DNA from: an uncultured Flammeovirgaceae bacterium
Lineage (GTDB): Bacteria; Bacteroidota; Bacteroidia; Cytophagales; Cyclobacteriaceae
Reading direction: 5' to 3'
Assembly (NCBI GenBank): GCA_937899105.1
Contig: CALBPF010000224.1
Span: forward strand, 1-60,333
DNA: 60,333 nucleotides
Shown: piece after piece, positions 17,478-24,501 of the stretch
How the letters are laid out: each line of letters starts with the position of its first letter
How positions within the stretch are numbered: the first letter of the stretch is position 1
The notes under the pieces: model-generated
What the model saw: the letters and a program-made list of their open reading frames with translations, nothing else
What the model was told of the DNA's origin: nothing
Database searches by the model: none
Translations under genes and position numbers: made by a program

Positions 17478-19148
17478 TTATTTGTAGCCTTTGGGTAGCT
17501 TTCTACTCTTTGTCAGCTGCTCGAACGCATACCCTAATTTCAGCAGTTCGCCTTCTTCAAACGGCCTTGCAATAAATGTCAGGCCTATGGGTGCGCCGTT
17601 TTCATTATAACCCATTGGTACCGTGAGGCAAGGATATTTTGCCGCTGCCGCATTGCCAGCGTTCCAATTGTTAATTGACAACACTACATCCAAATCATAT
17701 TTCTTCATAGGCTTTTCAAAAAAATCTATCCCGCGCGCATTCAAACTTTCTTTTAGTTTTTCGTGTTCTTCCCCACTTAAGTTTGTTTCGAGAATACCAT
17801 CAAGCCTGCCTTGCCCATAAGGTATTCGTACTAGCGAATCAGCATTGTTAAATACTACTACGTCATCTACTGTTTTAAAAGAGATTTCTTTAGATGCATA
17901 CTTGCTTAGATAATCCGGCAAGTCAATTTTCATATCTGCGCTAAGTAATGTTGCGAAGCCCTCGAAATCCATATTTTCCGGTTCAAACTCTATCATAACA
18001 CCACCGGCAGCTTTAATTTTATCTACCGTGATGCCGTAAACAGAATCGGACAAAAAGCTTTTATTCACTCCAAAACGAACTCCTTCCAGGCTCTCGGACT
18101 GTAGTTCTTCCCAGTACCTTATATTTTTGGGGTTGTCTTTGGTGGCCACGTCGGCAGGGTCTTCACCACTCATTGCCGAAGCTAAGATCGCATTGTCCGT
18201 TACATTTCGGGTCATAGGACCGGGTGTATCCAGCGTACTGGATATTGGTACAATGCCCGCTCTACTAAACAATCCAACAGTGGGCTTTAGGCCAACAATA
18301 GAATTAGAACTTGATGGAGAAAGAATAGATCCGGAGGTTTCCGTACCGATAGCTGCTGCGGCGTAGTTAGCCGCCATAGCCACACCACTGGCAGAGCTAG
18401 AACCTCCGGTGTCATACTTTCTTCTACCATACGGATTGAGTGTTTGGCCGCCCATTGCGCTATATCCATTAGGGTTTATTATACTTAAGAAATTCGCCCA
18501 TTCACTCAAGTTTACCTTACCCAAGATTATCCCACCATTTTCTTTAATTTTTTCTACAATAAAGGCATCCTTAGTTATATTTTTCTGCAGCGCCACAGAA
18601 CCTGCCGTAGTGGGTAGTCCGGCGAAGTTGATGTTGTCTTTCACCAGGATAGGCATACCATAAAAAGGGTGATCATTTTCTGACTTATTTTCATCTCTAT
18701 TTCTCGCTTCTTGTACAGCATTTGGATTAATGGCGATAATGGCATTGAGAAATGTAGTTGAATCATTTTCATATTTCACGATTCTATACAAATACCATTG
18801 AGTGAGGGTCTCATATGACAGCTTGCCGGATTTTATGTGTGATTGAATGGAAAGGATGTCCTGTTCCAGGATGAACGGCTTAAGTCGCTCATAGTCTTCC
18901 TCCGAGAAATAAGCAATTTGGTCAGCTACATTTTTCCAGATATCATTTCGATCAGTGACTTTGGATTGAATAAGCTTGTACTGCATCCTTTGGGATTCGT
19001 GGTCGGTATTTTCGGCTATTTCTGCCGATTCATCATAAGGTATCCAGGCAGGAATTTGAGTTTTGGGCTCTTCTTCATGTGTTTGCTTACAAGCAAATAG
19101 GCCAAGAATCAAGAATAGGGGTATGGTTTTAATAGTTCTGATTTTCAT
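17478..19148 (-). CDS. Amidase-signature lipoprotein
   Basis: About 556 residues from the ATG at 19148 (MKIRTIKTIPLFLILGLFAC); a TTG seven codons earlier is not needed. The lipobox LFAC marks an exported lipoprotein. The Ser-cisSer-Lys triad is visible: Lys in GMPILVKDNIN, the GGSSSASG loop, and the nucleophile in GTETSGSI. The C-terminal MGYNENGAPIGLTFIA is typical of the family. It probably hydrolyses amide bonds outside the cytoplasm; the substrate is unknown. It is divergent from the second two-component operon. Confidence 0.88.
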   Translation of the reverse strand: MKIRTIKTIPLFLILGLFACKQTHEEEPKTQIPAWIPYDESAEIAENTDHESQRMQYKLIQSKVTDRNDIWKNVADQIAYFSEEDYERLKPFILEQDILSIQSHIKSGKLSYETLTQWYLYRIVKYENDSTTFLNAIIAINPNAVQEARNRDENKSENDHPFYGMPILVKDNINFAGLPTTAGSVALQKNITKDAFIVEKIKENGGIILGKVNLSEWANFLSIINPNGYSAMGGQTLNPYGRRKYDTGGSSSASGVAMAANYAAAAIGTETSGSILSPSSSNSIVGLKPTVGLFSRAGIVPISSTLDTPGPMTRNVTDNAILASAMSGEDPADVATKDNPKNIRYWEELQSESLEGVRFGVNKSFLSDSVYGITVDKIKAAGGVMIEFEPENMDFEGFATLLSADMKIDLPDYLSKYASKEISFKTVDDVVVFNNADSLVRIPYGQGRLDGILETNLSGEEHEKLKESLNARGIDFFEKPMKKYDLDVVLSINNWNAGNAAAAKYPCLTVPMGYNENGAPIGLTFIARPFEEGELLKLGYAFEQLTKSRKLPKGYK

Positions 19149-19433
19149 AGCACATCGATATTTTATCAATTATGACCTATTAAACTATGATATGCTGGCT
19201 ACCGAATACACTGATTTTACACGAAAGGAAGCTTACTAGAAGACTGGGGCTCCGTTTAATAGGAATATCGGAATCATCGGACCGCTGTGAGAAGTCAAGC
19301 GAATAGAAAAAAGAGCGGTAAGTCCACTTACCGCTCTTTTCAGTGTTGTTATTTTATTCTGAGTTCTAAATACTTAATGTCACCAAGACGTCTAAAGTAT
19401 ATGATTAGAAACGGTATCTGCGTGGCTGAGGAC
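19149..19433. other. Divergent intergenic region without a recognised gene
   Basis: This 285-nt stretch, with the repeat array that follows it, makes up the 360-nt gap between the amidase gene and the second kinase. It holds the hairpin at 19309-19340. On the minus strand a short reading RPQPRRYRF ends in TAA at 19405-19407, bounded upstream by another TAA at 19435-19437. No complete gene is seen. Confidence 0.5.
19309..19340 (-). terminator. Orphan rho-independent terminator
   Basis: A perfect 15-bp palindrome, AAAAGAGCGGTAAGT against its complement with CC between them. On the minus strand the stem is followed by TTTTTTC, the better U-tract. No annotated gene on either strand reads into it, since the flanking genes diverge from this region. 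Confidence 0.75.
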
Positions 19434-19469
19434 GTTAATCTATTGTTAAGCGGTGTTAAAAGATGTTAA
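19434..19469 (+). promoter_or_regulatory. Four phased GTTAA repeats upstream of histidine kinase 2
   Basis: GTTAA starts at 19434, 19445, 19455 and 19465, spacings 11, 10 and 10 nt, all on the same strand. They end 40 nt before the kinase ATG. The phasing fits an OmpR-family regulator stacked on one face of the helix. Confidence 0.55.
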
Positions 19470-19508
19470 ATTGAAATCTTTCGTGTTTTGATGGGGTAAA
19501 TTTACAAC

Positions 19509-21026
19509 ATGAGAAAGTCCACCATCTGGATCATAATTGTTTCAATGTCCATTGCCCTTCTGGGTCTGTGTGGCTTTCAGGTATATTGGATTAATAATGC
19601 CATTGCACTAAATGAAGAGCGTTTCGATAGAACCGTAAGAGCAACCCTGAATGAAGTAGTTGAAAAGTTGGAAAGGCGGGAAGCAATCGAGTTAACAGCA
19701 CGAGCACTTTCCACGTATAGAGGTCGTCCTGATTGGATAGAATCTATCAATGTAAAACGCACTGACAGTCTTGCAAGAATACTGATAAACCCGGATTCTA
19801 CTTTCCATGAAGCCAAACAACTATTTATTAGTACTGATACCCCAGGATTTACATTAAAAATGTCCGATTCAGCCAACCTGTTTTTTAGCGACACGGCGTT
19901 AATTAATCTTAAAGACCGACTCACGCATAAGTCAGAAATGGTTGATGTGGTAGTAAAGCAATTTGTAACGAGAGAGCGAGATATCTCGGAGCGACTCAGT
20001 TATGACCTGTTGGACTCATTACTCAACAAAGTTTTTCATGATAAAGGTGTTCATACCTCATTCGAGTTTGCCGTTTGGAATTCTACTAAAGATACTCTTG
20101 TATTTACCAATTCCACTGATAATTTTGCCTTAAAAGACTCTGATTTTAAGACCGGCCTTTTTCCAAATGACCTTTTCGCTAATGTAAATTATCTCACACT
20201 CAATTTCCCGGATCAAGGTCAATATCTATTTAGTCAAATCTGGGGAACACTAGCTGCCTCTGTACTTTTCGTGGTCATTATAGTGGGTAGCTTTAGCTAT
20301 GCCATTTTTATAATCTTCAGGCAAAAAAAGTTATCTAATATTAAGAATGACTTTATTAATAATATGACTCATGAGTTTAAGACACCTATAGCAACGGTAT
20401 CACTTGCCTGTGAGGCAATGGAAGAGGATCAGGTTAGGAAAGATGAAAAAACACTTATGCGCTATGTGCGTATGATCCGAGACGAAAATCAGCGATTAGG
20501 TGATCAGGTAGAAAAGGTATTGCAAGCCGCAACACTGGAAAAAGATTCTTTCGAATTGAAGATAGACAGAACCAATTTATTAGAGCTGCTACAACCAATA
20601 TTAGACAAAGTTCAAGAACAAGTTAATGCGATGAAAGGGGAGCTAAAAGTGGATTTCAATTCAAAACAAAATGAGTTGATGGGAGATAGACATCATCTTA
20701 CAAACCTGTTCTATAATCTACTTGATAATGCCATTAAATATTCCCAGAATAAGGTAAGTATTTTTGTAAGAACATTTAATGAGGGCGATGCAGTTTGCTT
20801 TGAAGTAAGGGATCAGGGTATTGGTATGAGGCACGAAGAGCTAAGCCGAATATTTGATAAGTTTTATCGGGTCTCGACCGGAGACAGGCATGATGTCAAG
20901 GGTTTTGGGCTTGGTCTAAACTATGTAAAAACGATAGTTAACCTCCATAATGGCAGTGTCTTTGCTGTTTCAGAGCCCCAAAAGGGAAGCAGTTTTACCG
21001 TTAAACTCCCCTTAAACAATGAGTGA
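19509..21026 (+). CDS. Sensor histidine kinase, RprX-like, paralogue 2
   Basis: 505 residues, ATG start. Membrane segments lie at about 6-26 and 244-268 around a sensor region of about 215 residues, longer than in the kinase at 1182. Catalytic parts follow: FINNMTHEFKTPIATVSLAC with His at about 288, N box NLLDNAIKYS, G1 RDQGIGM, F box FDKFYRV and G2 GFGLGLNYV. The stop overlaps the regulator start by 8 nt. It probably controls the phospho-state of the regulator encoded next. The signal is unknown, and the divergent sensor region suggests a different stimulus from paralogue 1. Confidence 0.93.
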   Translation: MRKSTIWIIIVSMSIALLGLCGFQVYWINNAIALNEERFDRTVRATLNEVVEKLERREAIELTARALSTYRGRPDWIESINVKRTDSLARILINPDSTFHEAKQLFISTDTPGFTLKMSDSANLFFSDTALINLKDRLTHKSEMVDVVVKQFVTRERDISERLSYDLLDSLLNKVFHDKGVHTSFEFAVWNSTKDTLVFTNSTDNFALKDSDFKTGLFPNDLFANVNYLTLNFPDQGQYLFSQIWGTLAASVLFVVIIVGSFSYAIFIIFRQKKLSNIKNDFINNMTHEFKTPIATVSLACEAMEEDQVRKDEKTLMRYVRMIRDENQRLGDQVEKVLQAATLEKDSFELKIDRTNLLELLQPILDKVQEQVNAMKGELKVDFNSKQNELMGDRHHLTNLFYNLLDNAIKYSQNKVSIFVRTFNEGDAVCFEVRDQGIGMRHEELSRIFDKFYRVSTGDRHDVKGFGLGLNYVKTIVNLHNGSVFAVSEPQKGSSFTVKLPLNNE

Positions 21027-21711
21027 AATTAGTAAAGCGATCTTATTAGTTGAGGACGACGAAAATCTGGGTCAGATCTTAAGTGAGTACCTCACATTAA
21101 AAGGTTATAACTGCGAATTATGCCGAAATGGAGAAGAAGGCTTAACCAGGTTTAAAGCTGCTGCATTTGATTTATGCATTTTGGATGTCATGATGCCAAA
21201 AAAAGATGGATTTACCCTTGCCAAAGAAATTCACGATTTAAGTAAGCATACCCTGTTTTTGTTTCTTACAGCTAAATCTATGAAGGAAGATGCTATCAAG
21301 GGGTTATCAATTGGAGCTGAAGATTATATAACCAAGCCCTTTAGTATGGAAGAGCTTTTGCTTCGGCTTAATATCATATTTCGCAGAGTTAATGGCTCAG
21401 AGAAAAAAGAGCAGACCAGTTTCCAGTTAGGCGAACTTCATCTTGACACGCAGAGCCGAAAACTATCGGTTAACGGTACCGAGAGAACACTTACTACCAA
21501 GGAAAACGAGCTACTCAAATTACTTTGCTCCAATATTGGAAATACCGTATCACGCAAGGTGGCTTTAGACCAAATTTGGGGTGATGATTCTTATTTTAAT
21601 GCACGTAGTATGGATGTTTACATTGCCAAACTTCGAAAATACCTAAAGGATGATAGCAAGCTTCAAATTATTACCGTACATAGAGAAGGCTTTAAGCTTG
21701 TAAGCCTGTAG
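21019..21711 (+). CDS. OmpR-family response regulator, RprY-like, paralogue 2
   Basis: 230 residues. Receiver: LLVEDDENLG, phospho-acceptor Asp56 in CILDVMMPKKDGF, FLTAKSM, and Lys in YITKPFS. Winged helix: LTTKENELLKLL, ARSMDVYIAKLRKYL and the REGFKLV wing. It overlaps the kinase gene by 8 nt, so the two are co-translated. Recognition-helix residues differ only slightly from the regulator at 2432 (RSLDVFISKLR versus RSMDVYIAKLR), which fits a shared GTTAA half-site. Confidence 0.93.
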   Translation: MSEISKAILLVEDDENLGQILSEYLTLKGYNCELCRNGEEGLTRFKAAAFDLCILDVMMPKKDGFTLAKEIHDLSKHTLFLFLTAKSMKEDAIKGLSIGAEDYITKPFSMEELLLRLNIIFRRVNGSEKKEQTSFQLGELHLDTQSRKLSVNGTERTLTTKENELLKLLCSNIGNTVSRKVALDQIWGDDSYFNARSMDVYIAKLRKYLKDDSKLQIITVHREGFKLVSL

Positions 21712-21883
21712 GTGATTTCTGCTATCTGCTGTTTTATCTTTTGACTCATCTGGCATGGTCAGATTGTAATTCTGCTTCAATTTTCTTATTTTCATCTATC
21801 GCTCAAGATATGCCGACTACGGAAGAAAGTGATGTCATCATGAGCAATTTCCACTAGGTACAACTTACTAAAACCACAGCTAA

Positions 21884-22615
21884 ATGATTCAAATTATACC
21901 TTCTATTGCAATTAGAGACGGCAAGGTAATCCGACTGAAACAAGGGGATTTCTCAAATGAGAAGGTTTATGATCAAAGCCCTATTGATCTGGCAAAAGGC
22001 TTTGAAGATCATGGTATCGAGGTAGTGCACCTGGTAGATTTGGATGGTGCACGAAGAGGTCAACCTATTAATTATCATATTTTGGAAGCCATTTCAGGAT
22101 ATACAAATCTTAAGGTTGACTTTACCGGCGGAATACATACCGACGGGGATATTAGCAAGGCATACGAATACGGGGCTAGCTATATTACTGCTGCCAGCAT
22201 TGCTGTAAGCAGAAAAGAGCTTTTTGCCTCCTGGATAGTGTCATATGGGCGAGAAAAGATCACTTTGGGTGCGGATGCATTGGACAGTAAAATTGCTATT
22301 CGAGGCTGGGAGAAGAATACAGATTTAGATATTCTGGAACATATCGATTATTTCTATTCAAGGGGATTAAAGTATGTAAAAACCACGGATATTTCGAAAG
22401 ATGGAATGCTTGAAGGCCCTGCAGTGAACCTGTATAAAAAAATTATTGATCAGTTTCCGGATATATGTGTTCTGGCAAGTGGTGGGGTAAGAAATGTCGA
22501 TGATATTGAGACATTAAACGAAGCTGGAGTTTTTGCCGTCATCTTCGGTAAGGCTTTTTACGAAGGGAAGATAAAGCTAAAAGAGCTCGAGAAATTTATA
22601 GTCAAAGCCAAATAA
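21884..22615 (+). CDS. hisA: HisA-like isomerase with an altered active site
   Basis: 243 residues, full length for HisA (phosphoribosyl-formimino-AICAR-phosphate isomerase, histidine synthesis). Both phosphate-loop halves and most motifs are present: VVHLVDLDGARRG, LGADALD with the second catalytic Asp, YVKTTDISKDGM with the Thr, and VLASGGVRN. However the N-terminal strand reads IIPSIAIRDGKV, so the catalytic Asp of the usual IPAIDL motif is Ala9. The central GGGV/IR loop is also changed to FTGGIHT. No other his gene is adjacent. It may be a lineage-specific HisA or a relative with a new role. Confidence 0.8.
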   Translation: MIQIIPSIAIRDGKVIRLKQGDFSNEKVYDQSPIDLAKGFEDHGIEVVHLVDLDGARRGQPINYHILEAISGYTNLKVDFTGGIHTDGDISKAYEYGASYITAASIAVSRKELFASWIVSYGREKITLGADALDSKIAIRGWEKNTDLDILEHIDYFYSRGLKYVKTTDISKDGMLEGPAVNLYKKIIDQFPDICVLASGGVRNVDDIETLNEAGVFAVIFGKAFYEGKIKLKELEKFIVKAK

Positions 22616-22664
22616 ATAAGTAAAACTATCTCTAAGCTTCGTACCTGAAACGTTAAATAGATCA

Positions 22665-22683
22665 GGTTTAAATCTGTTAAACC
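22665..22683 (+). terminator. Weak hairpin downstream of hisA
   Basis: GGTTTA (22665-22670) pairs with TAAACC (22678-22683) across a 7-nt loop. There is no clear T run, so termination is only a possibility. Confidence 0.3.
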
Positions 22684-22756
22684 CATCATACAATCGAGGA
22701 GATCGTTCTTTATATTCGATTGATATTGAAGACGTATACAACAGATTCCTGAGTCA

Positions 22757-23167
22757 TTACTCATCTACCACGTCTGCAAACTTGAATTTGTGAATGATAT
22801 AGTAAAGAAAATTAAATGAGAGTGGATTATCTTGATCGACACGATTGGTCGTTACCTCGTCAGGATTATATAGTGGCTTTTCCTCCACTTTCTCTTCCGT
22901 CTTTACGGCCGATTTTAAGTTTTCTGCTTCCTTCGTATCAGACTGCTTCTCTTTATTATCAACTTCCTTATTCTTTTTTTCACCTTTTTCGTCCTCCGTA
23001 AAAGGTGAATCTGGAATTAAGTATTCTGCAGATTTATCATATTCAGACGTTGCAGCGTCGTCATTTAAAAAATCAGGCTCTTGTGCATTTACCTGAATAA
23101 CCGACACACCAAAAAATGTGAGAAATGAAGCTAAAAATAGGTTAAAAGAAAATGTATTTTTTCGCAT
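22757..23167 (-). CDS. Secreted acidic, low-complexity protein
   Basis: 136 residues. A signal peptide (FLASFLTFFGVSVIQVNAQ) is followed by a Lys/Glu-rich disordered region (about 55-95, with KKNKEVDNKEKQ) and a conserved-looking end (NPLSFNFLYYIIHKFKFADV). It is a single gene on the minus strand, convergent with hisA and divergent from csaA. The family is not recognised. The charged middle suggests a flexible linker rather than an enzyme. Confidence 0.6.
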   Translation of the reverse strand: MRKNTFSFNLFLASFLTFFGVSVIQVNAQEPDFLNDDAATSEYDKSAEYLIPDSPFTEDEKGEKKNKEVDNKEKQSDTKEAENLKSAVKTEEKVEEKPLYNPDEVTTNRVDQDNPLSFNFLYYIIHKFKFADVVDE

Positions 23168-23272
23168 TTCTTTTGAAGCAAGTAACTAATATACGCACAA
23201 GTCATCATATTGTTTCGAAAATTTAATGTACATGTACTATTATTCGTATAATTTAACTAAAACGTTTGTGCA

Positions 23273-23614
23273 ATGACTTTTATAACCTGGTCGGAATTTG
23301 AAAAAGTTGATATACGGGTTGGAACCATACTCAAGGTAGAGGCTTTTCCAGAAGCCAGTAATCCTGCATATATAATTACCGTCGATCTGGGAGAATTAGG
23401 TAAGAAGAAGTCGAGCGCTCAACTTACCCGACTTTATATGAAGGAAGACCTTATAGGTAGAAAGGTCATCTGTATAGTTAATTTTCGTCCTAAACAGATT
23501 GGGCCTATTATGTCGGAGGTTTTGATCACAGGTTTTGACAATGGGAATAACGAAGTTGTACTTGCCGTACCGGATGTAAGCTTTGACGTTCCAAATGGAG
23601 CTAGATTGTTTTAA
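23273..23614 (+). CDS. csaA: CsaA-type tRNA-binding-domain protein
   Basis: 113 residues, the whole protein being one OB-fold as in the C-terminus of MetRS. Motifs: FEKVDIRVGTILKVEAFPEA, ITVDLGELGKKKSSAQLT, GRKVICIVNF and VLAVPD. CsaA is described as a chaperone-like, tRNA- and peptide-binding dimer linked to secretion in Bacillus; the role in Bacteroidota is less clear. The stop overlaps the next start by one base (TAATG). Confidence 0.9.
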   Translation: MTFITWSEFEKVDIRVGTILKVEAFPEASNPAYIITVDLGELGKKKSSAQLTRLYMKEDLIGRKVICIVNFRPKQIGPIMSEVLITGFDNGNNEVVLAVPDVSFDVPNGARLF

Positions 23615-24477
23615 TGTCAAAAGACTTCACAATAAAACCGCTTGAACCCCATATGCTCACAGATATGTATCTTACATTTCTGGATTCATTTTCTGATTAT
23701 CAAGTCCCGTTCAAGCTAAGCAAAAAGCAATTCGTAGACAAATTCGTTTCTAAACTTAAAATTGATTTTGACCATTCTGTGGGCGCTTGGAACACTACTT
23801 TGGGTATGGATGCCTTTGTTTTTACCACAATTGCCCAATACCAAAACAAACGGATTGCATACAACGGAGGCACTGGAGTTCGGCCTAAGGCCAGGAAAAA
23901 TGACTTGGTAGTTAAAATGTATGATTATCTACTGCCAAGATTAAAGTCGATTGGTGTTGAGCAGTGCGTTCTAGAGGTTCTAGTTCAAAATCAAAAGGCT
24001 ATTAGAGCTTATCAAAAGGTAGGATTTAAAAAAACAGGATTGTTAAGGTGCTACAAGCTTTATAATCCTACCTCTTTGCCGAGGCATGCAAGTGTCAAAT
24101 ACAAGTTAACCAGTGCTGCCCAACCCATTTTATACGAAAGTTTTATTGATGAATCCGCCTCATTTTTAGACGCACTTTTGTTAGATGGTGATTATAGTCA
24201 AGAGAAAATTATTGAGGCTTATGATCAAAGTAAATGCGTAGGATTTCTAATTTACCAGCCGTCTTTTTCAAGGATTAATCTTCTGGGCGTTTCTCAGATT
24301 TATCGCAGGATGGGAATAGCCCGCGGCCTGCTTAGCGCTCTCATTGAAATTGAGAAGTTAAAAAATATTACCGTGCTTAATGTACCGGAAAAAGGTGCCG
24401 GATTAAATGCCTTTTTCACAAATATGGGTTTCAAAAATGAACTCAATCAATATGAAATGCGGCTGGACTTAACTTAA
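23614..24477 (+). CDS. Tandem GNAT-fold acetyltransferase
   Basis: 287 residues with two GNAT-like halves. The first (about 1-150) has an acetyl-CoA loop in GVRPKARKNDLVVKM and the closing QNQKAIRAYQKVGFKKTG. The second (about 160-285) has a better loop, IYRRMGIARGLLSALIEIE, and GLNAFFTNMGFKNE. It is translationally coupled to csaA and runs directly into the MurF-Alr gene. The acyl acceptor is unknown. The domain duplication is seen directly; enzymatic activity is inferred. Confidence 0.82.
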   Translation: MSKDFTIKPLEPHMLTDMYLTFLDSFSDYQVPFKLSKKQFVDKFVSKLKIDFDHSVGAWNTTLGMDAFVFTTIAQYQNKRIAYNGGTGVRPKARKNDLVVKMYDYLLPRLKSIGVEQCVLEVLVQNQKAIRAYQKVGFKKTGLLRCYKLYNPTSLPRHASVKYKLTSAAQPILYESFIDESASFLDALLLDGDYSQEKIIEAYDQSKCVGFLIYQPSFSRINLLGVSQIYRRMGIARGLLSALIEIEKLKNITVLNVPEKGAGLNAFFTNMGFKNELNQYEMRLDLT

Positions 24478-24501
24478 TTGATACGCCTATCTACTTTTAA
24501 A

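Noticed and set aside
21712..21883. Plus-strand reading between the second regulator and hisA (SIFLFSSIAQDMPTTEESD).
   Set aside because: Looks slightly protein-like, but it continues from the regulator region without a start codon and is too short to support.
23228..23237. Palindrome GTACATGTAC upstream of csaA.
   Set aside because: Ten bases of simple composition in an AT-rich region; nothing else supports an operator.
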